64,000 nt of DNA, taken from NCBI GenBank assembly GCA_947471745.1, contig CANJKZ010000915.1, positions 992,001 to 1,056,000 of the forward strand. Reading direction: 5' to 3'. The translations under genes and the position numbers were made by a program. Below are positions 1 to 11,570 of the stretch, piece by piece; position 1 is the first letter of the stretch; each line of letters begins with the position of its first letter. The notes under the pieces were generated by a model. It saw only the letters and a list, made by a program, of their open reading frames with translations. It had not been told where the DNA came from and ran no database searches. This DNA is from Closterium sp. Naga37s-1. Its lineage: Eukaryota; Streptophyta; Zygnematophyceae; Desmidiales; Closteriaceae.

Positions 1-50
1 CCTCTGCATTCTCATTTGACCTCTATCCTCCCCGCGACTCTCCCCCTCAC

Positions 51-165
51 CTCGTTATCCCCAGCCTCCTCAGCCACGAGTTGCCCACGGTAGCACAAAG
101 CCAGCCCCCAGTTGAAGAGCGCGCGGGCATCTCTCCTATCCATGCTGAGAGCCTGGCGGTACCAC
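51..165 (-). repeat. Second copy of the TPR exon end
   Basis: This stretch repeats about 115 bases found at 207-325, coding for almost the same peptide (RRDARALFNWGLALCYRG). It is bounded by a CAG acceptor at 166-168 and a GTGAGG donor at 45-50. The upstream copy ends in phase 0, while this copy needs phase 2 to keep the TPR frame. It is therefore not a simple in-frame tandem exon and is better read as an exon fragment copied into the intron. Confidence 0.7.
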
Positions 166-1048
166 CTGAACCTCTCTACTCTCTCATCCACTCTACTCCC
201 CCTCACCTCATTGTCCCCAGCCTCCTCAGCCACGAGCTGCCCGCGGTAACACAAAGCGAGCCCCCAGTTGAAGAGCGCGCGGGCATCTCTCCTATCCATG
301 CCGAGCGCTTGCCGGTACTGCCGGCCGGCCTGCACCAGCAGCTGCTCGCACTCATCCGCCAGCCGATCCATCACTGCCGCTGCCTCCCGACCCACCTGCT
401 CCTGCTGCACCCCCGGCAACCCCCCCGCGCCCTCACCCCTCGCCCCACCCGCTCCCCCCAGTAGACCAGCAAGCGGCGACTGGCTCCGCAGCAGCTGCAC
501 CGTCCTTAGCTTCACCTCCCCGTGAGCCAGCAGCGCGTTCCCCAGCTGCCCCACGGCCGCCACGCTCACGGGGTCCAGCTGGCACGCGCGCTCAAACAGG
601 CCAGTGGCGCGCTCTAAGAACGCCTCCGCCATGCCGATCTCTATGCGCCCCTGCAGCCCGCCCCGGCCCTCCTGCAGGAGGGTTTGCCCCTCGGACATGT
701 ACTGGTTGAAGCGCTCGCGCATGGAGAGTGATGTGCCGGGGTCGGATGGCGCCGTGGTTGGGGTGGTGGCGGTGGTGCTGGGGTTGTTGTTGCTGCTGCT
801 GCTGCTGGTGGTGCTGGCGTTGCTGGCGCTGCTGCTATTAATGGCGTTGCTGCTGCTGGTGCTTCTGGGGTTGGTCGAGGGATAACCTGGCGTGGCTCTG
901 CTGCTGTCAACCCGTGCGTTCTGCTCCGTACCCTCGACTGCCCTGGTGGGGAAAGAAGCAGCACTGTCGCCGCCAACCATGCTGGCCCCACCAGCATCAC
1001 CCCTCACCCCCAGCGGTTTCTCCTGTGTTCCTCTCCGCTGCACTCTCA

Positions 1049-1102
<54 letters not shown>

Positions 1103-3258
1103 GCAATGCGTTTGCCTCCCAGGCTTCCTCCTCTCCCACCACTCCCCTACCCTCTCCCCTCTCTTCATCTACCTGTCCCACTCGCCCTCCCCACTCCCTC
1201 TCAGCACCACTCTCCCCTCCAACTCCCACTGGCATCTCACTTCTCCCCTCCTCACCAGCGGTCCCCCACCCTCGCCCCCCTCTCTCGTCCTCCCCTCTCT
1301 TACCATCACTCCCCTGATAGTCACCTCCACCATACCCACCCCCACGTGCCACAGCACCGCCTCCCCCATCCTTTCTGCTTGCCCTCCTCGTCCACTGCTC
1401 GTTTCCCGCTCTCCCTCCCTCCCCTGCCTCTCTCCATCCCTCTCCACCGCCCCTCCACTGCCCCTCTCTCCCTCTCTCTTCCCTCTCCCCGCTCCTCACA
1501 CCAGACTGCTCGCCTGCTCCTCTTCCCCAGACACCACCGTCCCTTCCCAATCCTCCCACCCTCCCATCCCTCCCCTCGGCATACTTACCACTCGCCTGCC
1601 CATCCCCTCTCCAAAATGGATTCTCTCCCCTTCCCCCCTGCCCTGTCACTCCCCCGCCCCTTTCCCCTCCTCCCCCCTGCCCGAACCTCTCTCTTATTTC
1701 CCCGCGCAGCTCCCCTCCTCCTTCCCTATCCCAGCCCTCGTCACTATCCGCATCCCACTCGCCCTGCCCATCAGTCAGATTCCCATCCATATAGTCCCAC
1801 TCCTCCCTCTCCCTTTCACTCCGCTCCCCCATTCCGCCACCTCCACCATCTCCGCCACTCCCCTTTCCCCCACCCCCTCCTCGCTGTACAGCCCATTGTT
1901 CCCCCCTCTCTCCTCCCTTCTCTCCCCCTCTCTCACCTCCCCTCTCTCCCCCTCTTACTCCTTCCCTCTCCCCTCCCCTCCCCCCCTCTCCTTTCCCCCA
2001 CTCCTCCTCGCGCCTGCCCTGCACCCCATCCCCCCAAACCATCCACTCCGCTTCCCCTCATAGCTTCTCCCCACCCACCCTCCCCCTCCCCTCCCCCGCC
2101 TCCCCCACCTCCCCATCCCCCTGACCGCTCCCCTCCCCCTCCCCTCACAGCGCTCGCCACCCCCAGCGGCAACTCCCTTCCCGTCCGCCCGCCCATACCC
2201 ATCCCCCGCCCCCCGCCTCTCCCCCCGCGCCCCCTGCCGTCCGCCTCCCACCCCAGCTTCTGCTGCAGCGGCCCTCTCGCCCCCACCGCTGTGGTTTGGG
2301 GCGCCTCGACCGAAGCTCTCGCCCCCATGCCTGCTGCTTGAGGCGCTTCAAACGACACCCTCACGCCCTGCTGTTGCTCCCGCCCTGCTCCGGCTGCAGC
2401 CGTCTCAAGCCCGTTAAAACCAAGTGCATTACCCCTTCCACCATCACCGCTTCCCGCCGTTCTCCGCCCATTCCCCCTCCTATCTTCTCTCCACCTGCCT
2501 CCAAACTCCTGCTGTGGTTGCTGCTGCTGGAGCGACTGGGATGGCGGTCGCGAAGTTGAGTGTTGCACGGACGAAGCGGATGAGTTTGAGGCGGCGGGAG
2601 GATCAGCGGACTTGGCGGTCAAGGAGCCGGCAGCCGCGGCGACGATGGCGGTGCGCGCAGCCATGGATAAGGCGAGGACGCGCATGAGGTTGGTCGGATC
2701 GAGAGCAGGTGGTGATGACGTGTCATGAGGGAACAGTGACGTGGCATCGGGGGAAGAAACAGGAGGAGAAATCGACTGTCTGGGAGAGCCCCTTCCCTGA
2801 GACTGGTTAGTGTCCCCACGTGGGGATGATATGCTGGAAGGATCAGCGGAATTTGATGCCGCGAAGCGGGTACCCCACCGGCCAGCGTCTGCATTATCAT
2901 TCACCAGAGCATCAGCGGAATCGCTGCCTTTATAGTCGCTTGATCTCGCCCAGTCGTCACCATTTGGTCCGGCCCATCGTCCATTCCACCCCTCCGCTGC
3001 TCGCCGAATTATCAATCGCCGTTGCCGCGACGGTGTTGTTACGCGATGCTGCAATATTGATGCGCGATGCAACGGTGTTGCTACGCGGTGTGACGGTGTT
3101 GTTACACAATGCAAGACGGATAACGACGGCAAGCGATGGCAGCCAGAACGACAGCGATTAAAACGATCGGCAATTCTCTGGGTTACCAGGCTTGAATCTG
3201 ATAATAGCAGTGGCAGCAGTAGTGTATAGGCGGTTGTTTGCATGTGAACGCACTCCAT
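51..3258 (-). CDS. TPR-repeat protein, 3' end outside window
   Basis: The first exon starts at ATG 3258. It encodes a Ser/Thr/Arg-rich leader that looks like an organelle transit peptide, then a long low-complexity region. A second reading frame (about 2042 down to 51) holds Gly/Glu-rich sequence, a polyglutamine run and a C-terminal part with TPR-like helices, including the motif ALFNWGLALCYRGQLV. The two frames are offset by one base, so an intron or frame change lies within the purine-rich stretch near 1930-2100; its edges could not be fixed. The conserved part probably ends at a GTGAGG donor just below 207, with further exons outside the window. TPRs act as protein-binding scaffolds. The exact family is not recognised. 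Confidence 0.55.
1051..1098. repeat. CTG/CAG trinucleotide run
   Basis: About 16 uninterrupted CTG units on the plus strand encode a run of about 17 glutamines in the minus-strand TPR protein. Such runs are length-unstable. The same gene also has Ser, Asn and Gly runs. Confidence 0.95.
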
Positions 3259-4080
3259 TACGGACAGGCACAATGCTCGCCCGAATTACGGTTTGAAGTA
3301 GTCCGCGGTTCGTGGAAAGCGGCTAAAACGGACGGCTACAAACTTTCATGCCGGGGTAACCAGGACTAGATACCAGTCATCTTCAGCTTTCCCCTTTTTT
3401 ATGGGACTGGTGTTTCAATTCATAAGTCTGCTGTTCTGTTGAGTGAAGTGCTGCTGTGGCTGTGGTGCATAACTGAAGCTAATTCATGGAGAGGGATGAC
3501 TGATGGAAGGAAGGGGTGGTGAGGATTTACACGGAGTGGAAAACGTTTGAAATACAAAGAAGGGGCCCTGTCGGAAAATCCAGGTGATCCTTGGGAGTTT
3601 GGCATAGAAGTTACGGCGAGGTACACGTCACAGGGCGAAGCTGGATTACTATTGGCTGGCAAGCGGGCTTTCGTCCGACGTCACTATTGAGTCACCCGCA
3701 AATAGCCTAACTTCACATGCACAGACTTACAAAAAGTCTGGTTGGAATCATACCGCACATACCCAGAATTTGTGACTATCGTTAACGATCGGACGGCTGT
3801 CTGCTGTCGTACCGTCAATGTCACATTCTGCTGATGTCTTCTCGCGGAAAAGCCCACAGGAGGCTGCACACCCTTCTATATCCTCTTCTATCCCCTCCTC
3901 GGTCCTCTAGCCTATCCCCCTCTCCGCTCCTCGCACCCCTTCTCCCCAGCAATCTCCGCAGCTTTTGTCCCTCTTCCCTGCAGAACCAAGTCCTTTTCCC
4001 CTCTCCTATTCGCTCACCTCAGCAGTCGTAGGGTCAGGCAGGCCAGCCTCGTGACTTAATTCACGTCCTAGAAGCGTCCC
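3259..4080. promoter_or_regulatory. Divergent spacer between TPR and BTF3 genes
   Basis: No coding sequence is recognised. The two flanking genes point away from each other, so this stretch should hold both promoters. The last 200 bases are strongly pyrimidine-rich (runs of CCTC/TCCC), as in many plant housekeeping promoters and leaders. No clear TATA box can be assigned to either side. Confidence 0.45.
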
Positions 4081-4220
4081 GTAAGCAAGGTATGAGTTTA
4101 GAACAGGGCAAGTTAGTTATCGTTAGTATTTCGACTCGCCTTTTAGCTCTGAATCTGTGCTAGGTGTTGCGATTCCGTCGTCGTCTAGCTGGCTTATTTA
4201 TTAACTTGACTTTATTTCAG
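4081..4220 (+). other. 5'-UTR intron of BTF3
   Basis: The stretch begins GTAAGCAAGG and ends TTTATTTCAG directly before the start codon at 4221. It fits a leader intron placed immediately upstream of the ATG, an arrangement often tied to strong constitutive expression in plants. Confidence 0.65.
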
Positions 4221-5598
4221 ATGGATCGGGAGAAGCTTATGAAGATGGCCACTGCCGTCCGCACCGGCGGCAAGGGCACTGTTAGGAGGTACAGTTTTAC
4301 CGGTTTCTAGGGTTCAAGATACGAAAAGCGCGGGACAGATGTAGAGTATTCGGACCGTTTTTTTGTGAAGGCGAAAGGCTTTGACAGGGTTTTTGTATCA
4401 CCAGGACTTTCTTGCGAGAAGATTTGGCGTGTTTCAGTAATTTCTGCGTTAGGGTTTTCTTCCTAAACTCCATTTGTTGTTTTCTGTCAAGGCCAGACGC
4501 ACATACAGTGGTTCAATAGTTAGAAACGACCGGAAGTGTTGTTAACACTTCAGCAGGCGTTGTCGTTCTGCTGCTTTTGGGTCCATTGCCGAATGACGAC
4601 GTCTGCCATTTTTTGCTGGTTCCTCACTCCTATCAGGAAGAAAAAGGCCGCTCACAAGACGACGACGACCGACGACAAGAGGCTATCAAGCACTCTGAAG
4701 CGCCTTGGTGTGAACACGATTCCTGGGATTGAGGAGGTCAACATTTTCAAAGACGACACGGTCCTCCACTTCTCCAACCCTAAGGGTACAATTACACGGC
4801 TTTTTTGCTGTCCAGCATCGTGAAGAATGCATGGTATCTGGTCGTTTCTCTTGAGCTGGTTTTATGTGCTTAATTTCAAGTTCCTCGTACTCAGTTCCAG
4901 CCACCTTCGACACTCTTGGTCCTTGCAATCTGTCCCCGTTCGTTCGATGTATCCACTTACAGTGCAAGCTTCCATCGGAGCAAACACATGGGTTGTCAGT
5001 GGCGTCCCTCGGGAGAAGAGTAAGTTGCACGTTCTCCTTTCATGCAATTCCTGCCGTTGTTTTCCGTCTTTTTTGGACACGCACATTGCTTCACATTGCT
5101 TCCGCGGGCCTTACGGATGTGGCTGCAATGCCTGGTTCTTCTGTTTTGCTTTCAGATCTCCAAGAATTGCTGCCTGGCATTATCAACCAGCTTGGTAAGT
5201 GGAGGTTGACCTTTTGTAAATGTGATTGCGCATTGGAATGAATTTCAGGGTGTACATGGGTTAGTTGGCACACACAGGATGACCCGCGTCATTCTCTCTC
5301 GCTTCTGCATTATAGTCGTGCTCTTTGTTCACAACCCACTCCTCCCCCCCTCCTCCCCTCCCCCTACCCTCCTCCCCCCCCCTTCCCTGCTTCCCCCTCC
5401 CCCTCCCACTCTTCCTGTTTTTCAGGCCCTGATAACTTGGCCGGACTGAAGAAGATTGCTCAGGAATATCAGAAGGCAGGTGAGGCTGCCGCTGCTGCTG
5501 GGGCCGCTGCTGAGGATGATGACGAGGTGCCAGAGCTTGTTGAGGGGGAGAACTTTGAGGATACTTCCAAAAAGGAGCCAGCAGCTGCAGATGCTTGA
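4221..5598 (+). CDS. BTF3: Nascent polypeptide-associated complex subunit beta (BTF3)
   Basis: Five exons join cleanly in phase: 4221-4288, 4637-4785, 4963-5019, 5156-5194 and 5426-5598, giving 161 aa, the usual plant length. The product begins [20 protein letters not shown] and has the basic ribosome-binding motif RRKKKAAHK (residues 22-30). The NAC domain follows ([20 protein letters not shown], then [17 protein letters not shown] and [13 protein letters not shown]), and the tail is acidic. NAC-beta pairs with NAC-alpha at the ribosome exit tunnel and shields nascent chains in the cytosol. All introns are small and GT-AG. Unlike its neighbours, this gene has no exon copies in its introns. 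All key regions are intact. Confidence 0.96.
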
Positions 5599-6751
5599 TT
5601 GGGTTCACACGCAGGTGGGTTCAGGCGCGGCGCGGCTTGAAAGTCGACAAGTTTAGCTCCTGGAGTTTTGAGAGGGATGGCGCTTAGAAGATGTGGCTTG
5701 GTGGGAGAACCTGCTCACCATACAGTATGGGATAGCTGGACGATGCTGTTAGCTGACTCCAGTTCATTTCGTCAGTATTGCAGCTGGTTCACTCAACAAT
5801 CACGCGTAGAAAGAGGGACTGGTCAATCGTGTAGGACCGTCCTAGTGGGTTTATTTTTTGTTGTTCTACGCCCAATGTGTCTTCTGTCCCATGAAAGTCT
5901 ATTGGAGAAAGCACACTCATCAGCCTTGCAGTCGATTATTTCTTGAATCATGGTTATTTTACCAGTATCAGCCATGCTTGAGAAGGTTGTTAATAATCTC
6001 GCAAGAGTGAGATGTCCTAGTGTACATTTCTCTGTACACTGTAGAGAAACACCATCGTAATGAAAGCTACCAAATCTAGGTTACCACCTCCAGTCCACTC
6101 CACAGCCCAGCTGGCACCTCGTTTCTAGGCATGCGGCAGCCCACCACCACTTCCACAGGAGATTTCGGCGGTGCAATTCCTCCCCCGCGCGGGGCGATGG
6201 ACAGGGCGAAGAGTTCTGCCCCGACGGTAGTGCCTTGGGGAAGGACATTCGATGTATAGTAACTACCATAGCTAGTGACAGTAGTACCTACACTTGTGGA
6301 CAGTCCCTTAGGTCGAGGCACTGGACTTTATCTATCGAGCCTACGTTACGAACATTCGCTCCCCTGGAACACATCACAGTGGTGCGCCGCTGTTCTGTTC
6401 AGCGCGTCTCGAAAGAAAAAAACACATACCTCAACAGTAGGTATGGAGGCGCGCCGCGAAGGGGTGGCGGTGGTACCCGATTCCACTCGATCCGACATCG
6501 CACTCCACAGGCATGGCGAAAATACGTACCAGTTCATGCCAAGAGCAACTTCAGAAATAGTACCTTACTATTAAAGGCAACCATGGCCAGACCGTTCTTC
6601 ATCAGCTCTCGCCTTCGCCTTTCCCCTTCACTGGAGTCATTTCTGAAAACCAGCACACCGCTCACTCTAGGGACCATCCTCCACATTCGCCTCCGCTCGT
6701 TTCGGCCAGCATTTCCCTCTGCTAGTATTGAATCACCTTATAACGCGTATA
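5599..6751. other. Spacer with an unassigned minus-strand ORF
   Basis: This is the 3' flank of BTF3 and the 5' flank of the FAS1-like gene. A minus-strand frame at 6076-6321 reads as varied, non-repetitive protein (it contains TTVTSYGSYYTSNVLPQGTT and PPKSPVEVVVGCRMPRN). It has no recognised domain and no convincing splice partners. Nothing else is seen. Confidence 0.4.
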
Positions 6752-7672
6752 ATGGCTGCGGGTAAGCCATCCTTCGCACTGCCAGTGCTCGTGCTGCTGC
6801 TGGCCGCGGCGTCTCTGGCGGCGGCGCAGGTAACCAGCCCCCCCAAGGCGGAGGTGGTGGCGGAGCTGCAGGCGCTCAAGCGCGCGCTCAGGCTGCGCCC
6901 CAAGTACGCGCTCATCCGCCGCGTCGCCTCCACGCTGCTGGCTCGCCAAGGTGAGACATTGTTTTCCCCGTCCGTTTCCCGCCAAGGAGAGATACCCGTT
7001 TGACCATGTCAACAGTCCCAAGTACGCGCTCATCCGCCGCGTCGCCTCCGTGCTGCTGTCCCCCAAGACGAGACCATCCCCGTGAGAGAATTCCTCCCTG
7101 CGTGCGCGCGTGCTGGCTTTGCTGCGCCAATCAGCAGAGTCAGCGATAGCACTCGGCTTTGAGAAATTAATCTTCTCGTATTCATGCTCGACGCGTAGAG
7201 TCGTCGTGTTACCCCTCATTCCCCTTCCCATTTTTCCTCTTTCCTACTCATCATAAGCTTCTCCCCTTCCTTTCCAAATTCATTTTCCGTTCGTCGCGCA
7301 GACGATTTCCCCGAGAACTTCGATTTCAGCGACGTGGTGAACAAGACGCTGCTGCTGCCCACCAACGGCGCCATTGTGGGCGCGGGCGTGCGCAAGCTGC
7401 CCACCAACGAGGACGACGGCGCGCAGTACGAGGACCTCGGCCTCATGAACGTGCTTGACGGGTACCTCACTATCGAGGATATCAAGGCCGGCGCGATTCT
7501 CAAGACGATGCACGACGACAGGGTTCTGGCGGTGAAGGAGACGCGCGGGGCGGTGATCGCGCTGGGGCAGGAGGGGCAGAAGCGGCGCCAGTGGTCGGTG
7601 GTGGTGGATGCGACGCTGTTCAAGGGCAAGTTCGTCGTCGCGCATGGCGTCAACCGCATGCAGCAGCCGTAG
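6752..7672 (+). CDS. Secreted FAS1 (fasciclin)-like protein
   Basis: There are two exons, 6752-6950 and 7302-7672, joined in phase 1 through a GTGAGA donor and a CGCGCAG acceptor, giving 189 aa. The N-terminus is a clear signal peptide (hydrophobic core ALPVLVLLLAAASLAAAQ). Exon 2 resembles one FAS1 domain: an H1-like TLLLPTNGAI, a middle part with LMNVLDGYLTIEDI, and an H2-like end VVDATLFKGKFVVAHGVNRM. FAS1 domains mediate adhesion or wall association, and fasciclin-like proteins are common in plant and algal walls. No GPI tail is visible. ATG 6752 is chosen because it starts the signal peptide. The match is motif-level only and a distant relative is possible. Confidence 0.62.
7018..7080 (+). 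repeat. Copy of FAS1 exon-1 end inside its intron
   Basis: Bases 7018-7067 repeat the last 50 bases of exon 1 (6900-6950) with few changes. A shorter repeat of the donor region lies at about 6979-6990 (CCGCCAAGGAGAGATAC compared with CGCCAAGGTGAGACAT). The copies have lost the GT of the donor. Confidence 0.85.
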
Positions 7673-8398
7673 AACGCGCGCGCGGTTTCGGCGCGCGCTC
7701 CGAGGTGGCTTTTTTAGTCGAGTCGAAAGCCACTACGCGCGCGCGCACCTTCGGCCGGTGAAGGAAAAACAAACGTTCTGATTCGCTGCTGATGTGTCGG
7801 ATGTCGTCTTCTGACGTCCGGACAAGAGGCGTGGGTCTGGTGCGGTTGCTGTTTCCTCCCGCGCATGTCTCAACGAATGCTTTCTTTTTAAGACGGGTGT
7901 TTCTTCCTATCCTAGGTTGTCATCTCGCCAGCCATTTCACACCACTTGCTGCGGCTCCTTACCTAATGTCTCCGTGCGCCTGCCATGCCAGAGCCGCGTC
8001 TGCGCTTGCTGGTTGTGACCATGCTTGTTGCGACCAGCAAGCGGAGACGTAGTACTGGTGTGCAGAAGGGCAGATCTTGGGTATTTGTCCGCGCTATTGT
8101 GTGACCTCCTCGTGTGGATCGTGTGTGCTTGTACGCTTTTAATATTTATAAGAATCATTGCATAATCTTCCACACGGGTAGAAGAGGTACCCAAGGAAAT
8201 GTGCTGCTGCAAGGTTTATACTGGTGTAAGCCACAATTATATTGTTAAGAAAATAACGATTGTTTTGATAAGTGTTTACGCAATACATGCTTGCGGGAGA
8301 AAGATGTCACTGCCTGCTTATTTCCGCACTTGATACTGCAAACTATGAGAGGGTGGAATATAACTAGAGAGCCCCCCCGGTCCATTGCAGCGCACTCC
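7673..8398. other. Spacer, convergent 3' flanks
   Basis: This lies between the 3' ends of the FAS1-like gene and SF3B5. It holds a CG-rich alternating patch just after the stop (7675-7750) and AT-rich sequence near 8130-8290. No gene is seen. Confidence 0.5.
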
Positions 8399-11300
8399 TC
8401 ACTCCTCGTCACGGTCTGGCGGCAGCCCACATGGCAGCAGCATGCGCTGTGATGTGGGGGCGAGGAGATGAATGGAGGAGTGGATGTGGAGGAGTGGACA
8501 AAAGGATGAGTGGAGTGGAGTGCAGGGGACAGGGAAGGGAATCGGTAAGTAAGGAAACTGAGCTGGACATACCTACGGAACAGACACAAAGAGAGAAACT
8601 AAGCCTTCTAAGTCGACTCAAAAGGCACTGGGAAAGGAAAGGGCATTAGTGAGAGAGAAAAGGGAATTGGACAAATGGAACAAACACCTCAAAGAGAGGA
8701 TGGGCGTAGGAATTAATAATTTCCAGACAACCTTTAGCATGGAGCTACCATGCCATGCCCTGCTATGCTATGCAGTCGGCTCTTATGTGAATGCATTAAC
8801 TATACAAGCCGAAGGGCATGTCCACTAATTGTATATGCACTCATGGGATGTGACTTTAATACATTCTCACAAGTGCCTAAAACGAAACTATCTCATGAGG
8901 GCCATGCCATCATGCCACCATGCCATCATGCCACCATGCCACCATGCCACCATACCATCATGTCACAATGGCAGCATGCCATGCGACGGCACCAGCCCCC
9001 ATCCCTGATAACCTGCATGAAGTTGTGTCGCTGGCGCCTAATGAAGTTGTGACACAGCACCGCCTACAGCACCGCCTACAGCACCGCCTACAGCACCGCC
9101 TACAGCACCGCCTACAGCACCTCCCACAGCACCTCCCACAGCACCTCCCACAGCACCTCCCACAGCATCCCTTACAACACCTGCATGAAGTTGATTGTAG
9201 TGGACGAAACGAATTCCACAATCTCACCAACAGCACCACCTTACAGCACATGCCACAACACCCCTCCCTGGTCGGGCTTGTGAGTCGACTCAAAGTGAAC
9301 ACATGCCACAGCATCCCTCTCATCACCTGCATCAAGTTGCAGGTGCTCGCTCGCTCGCGACTGATTCTACAATGTCGACAACAGCAGCTGTGAAGTGAGA
9401 GCACCAACCAGCCACGTCATCCCCCTTATCACCCGCATGGAGTTGTAGCGCTCACATGCCACCATGCTACAGTGTCAACTACACGCACCTGCTACAACCC
9501 ACCACCCCCCCCTCCCGCCCCCCCAACCAACCAATCACCTGCATGAAGTTGTATCGCTCGCGGCCGATGCTCTCATTCTCCGCCACGGCAAAGAAGGCCA
9601 GCAGCGGGTGGTGCCCCACGTAGGAGGCGTAGCTGTCCCTGTGGATGTTCACCGCCCACTCGCTGGGGGAAGGGGGGAAGGGGTTGAGGGAGAGGGGAAA
9701 CATAGGCACAGTGAGAGGCGAAGACGGCCAGCAGCGGGTGATGTGGTGTCCCTGTGGATGCATAGCTGTCCCTGTGGATGCATAGCTGTCCCTGTGGATG
9801 CATCGCTGTCCCTGTGGATGCATCGCTGTCCCTGTGGATGCATCGCTGTCCCTGTGGATGCATCGCTGTCCCTGTGGATGCATCGCTGTCCATGTGGATG
9901 CATCGCTGTCCCTGTGGATGCATCGCTGTCCCTGTGGATGCATCGCTGTCCCTGTGGATGCATCGCTGTCCCTGTGGATGCATCGCTGTCCCTGTGGATG
10001 CATCGCTGTCCCTGTGGATGCATAGCGGTCCCTGTGGATTGTGTTCACCGCCCACTCGCTGCATGGCAGGGGAAGAAAAGGGAGGGAGTGGGGAAGGGCG
10101 AGGGGAGGGGAGGGGGCGGAACAGTGAGAGGGAGAGGCGAAGAAGGCCCGCCGCGGATGGTGGCTGGCCCACAGAGGAGGCATAGCTGTCCCATCTGTCC
10201 CTGTGGATGCTGTTCACCGCCCACTCGCTGCATGCACAGGGGTGGGAGCTGGGAGGGACTTTTGAGGCGCCTCAAAAGTCCCATCTGTCCCTGTGGATGT
10301 TGTTCACCGCCCACTCGCTGCATGCACAGGGGTGAGAGCTGGGAGGGAAAGGGAAAGGGAGAGGGGATGGGAAAGGGAGGGGGAGAGGAGGGCGACGGGA
10401 AGGGGCGGATAGGCAGAGAGTGAGAGGCGAAGATGGGCAACAGCGGATGGTGGTGCCCCACATAGGAAGCATAGCTGTACCGGTGGATGTTCACTGCCCA
10501 CTCGCTGCATTGACGAGGGGACGGGAGAGAGAAAGCAGGATGAAGGGTCGATTGTTGGGAGGATGAAGCGCCAGCAGCGGGTGGTGGCCCACATAGGGGG
10601 CATGGCTGTCCCGGTGGATGTACAGGGGTGGGATCTACGAGTAAGTGGGAAAGGGGCAGGGGATGGGAAAGGGAGGGGGGGAGCGGGTGATGTGGTACCC
10701 CACATATGATGCATCGCTGTCCCTGTGGATGCTCACTGCCAAAAAGCTGGGGAGAGGGGGAGAGAGGGAAGAGATAGGGAAAGGAGAAAGGAAGGTACAG
10801 GCGGCGCGAGAGGAAAACACGGCTAGCAGCTGGTGGCATGGTGCCCTGCCCGCTCTGTGCCCCACATAGGATGCATAGCAGTCCCTGTGAATGCTCACTG
10901 CCCACTCGCTGGGGAAACAAGTGAGAAGGGGGAGGGACCGGAGGACGGAGACCCTGACTCATGTTTCAAGGAGGCTTTTCAAGTCAGGGTGACCACTCGC
11001 TGGGGCAACAAGTGAGAAGGGGGAGGGACCGGAGGACGGAGAGCAGGAGAAAGAGGCGGAGGGCATCAGGGGCGAGAGAAGCCAGATTGGTTGGCAGTTA
11101 ATGGCGTCCGCAGGGTTTGCCGTCACAAAGCTGGCAGCGCAGGGTTTGCCGTCCCTGTGGATGCTCTCTGCGCACTCGTTGCATGCCACGGGAAGACAAG
11201 CAGGCGGAGAGGCATGGCTCTGCTAGTTGTAGCCCACTCCATGCCTCCTGCTCTCTGCTGCTCTCTGTTGCTCTCTGCTGCTCTCTGCTGCTCTCTGCTA

Positions 11301-11552
11301 CTCTCTGTTATCCACTCGCAACTCAATGCTCGCTGCCCGCTGCTCTCTGCTCATGTTGAAACCACTGCTGCTGTCTCTTACTACTGTACGCCTGGCCTCC
11401 TCGATTAGAGGGGTGTCTCGATATAATCACATATGATATGTTGGCACTCGTTAGCAGCGCACTCACTACTTGGTGGTGTCAGCATGTCCCGTGCCCACGT
11501 ATCTCGCCTGCATGTGCTCCAACTGGCTGCTGATGTTGAACCGATCGCTCGC
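8399..11552 (-). CDS. SF3B5: Splicing factor 3B subunit 5 (SF3b10)
   Basis: Three conserved exons run leftward: 11552-11467 (encodes ASDRFNISSQLEHMQARYVG and on to DTTK), 9662-9539 (EWAVNIHRDSYASYVGHHPL to ERYNFMQ) and 8446-8399 (RMLLPCGLPPDRDEE then stop). Phases match: TA|GTGAGTG to CAG|C restores a Tyr codon, and CAG|GTGATT to ACAG|CGC is phase 0. The parts cover the whole known family, a small all-helical subunit of the SF3b complex in U2 snRNP that contacts SF3B1 during branch-site recognition in the nucleus. Only the start codon is missing from these exons. An ATG at 12922-12920, followed at once by GTATGT, would join in phase 0 and give 86 aa, the length of the human protein. The introns contain many broken copies of exons 1 and 2. 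Confidence 0.93.
8602..8625. repeat. Near-perfect 24-bp palindrome in SF3B5 intron
   Basis: The arms GCCTTCTAAGTC and GACTCAAAAGGC are nearly reverse complements. It is a member of the dispersed TTTGAGTCGACTCAAA family described under findings. Confidence 0.8.
9005..9460 (-). repeat. Fragments of SF3B5 exon 2 3' edge with donor
   Basis: At least four short copies of the 3' edge of exon 2 plus the donor (plus strand ACCTGCATGAAGTTGT) lie at about 9010-9036, 9178-9196, 9317-9340 and 9429-9450. They are interleaved with 12-bp repeats. The functional edge is at 9537-9555. Each copy diverges after 15-25 bases. Confidence 0.85.
9053..9172. repeat. 12-bp tandem repeat, two blocks
   Basis: About five units of ACAGCACCGCCT are followed by about four of ACAGCACCTCCC, inside the SF3B5 intron. 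Confidence 0.95.
9747..10040. repeat. 20-bp minisatellite made from SF3B5 exon 2
   Basis: About 14-15 units of CTGTCCCTGTGGATGCATCG lie in tandem, with a few single-base variants. The first 16-17 bases are the exon-2 codons for His-Arg-Asp-Ser read on the minus strand (NIHRDSYAS). The array is embedded in an otherwise recognisable exon-2 copy: its left side matches the exon around 9590-9610 (CCAGCAGCGGGTG) and its right side ends TTCACCGCCCACTCGCTGCA, the exon-2 acceptor edge. Confidence 0.93.
10130..11190 (-). repeat. Cluster of degenerate SF3B5 exon-2 copies
   Basis: Partial copies of exon 2 and its acceptor are seen at about 10143-10236, 10283-10322, 10430-10508, 10565-10622, 10690-10750, 10820-10912, 10985-11003 and 11115-11186. 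Most keep the acceptor edge (plus strand CCGCCCACTCGCTG) and the HRDSYASYVG-coding part, with internal gaps, stops and frameshifts. None restores the full exon. Purine-rich simple sequence separates them. Confidence 0.9.
10255..10282. repeat. Perfect 28-bp palindrome
   Basis: GGGACTTTTGAGGC is followed without a spacer by its exact reverse complement. It is the clearest member of the dispersed palindrome family. Confidence 0.97.
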
Positions 11553-11570
11553 CTGGTGATAACCGGTGAA

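Noticed and set aside
914..2341. Plus-strand Pro/Ser-rich frame of 475 codons
   Set aside because: It is the complement of purine-rich low-complexity coding sequence of the TPR gene, with no domain and no supporting splice structure.
6076..6321. Minus-strand ORF as a gene
   Set aside because: It looks like varied protein but has no recognised domain, no start context and no splice partners, so it is only noted in the spacer entry.
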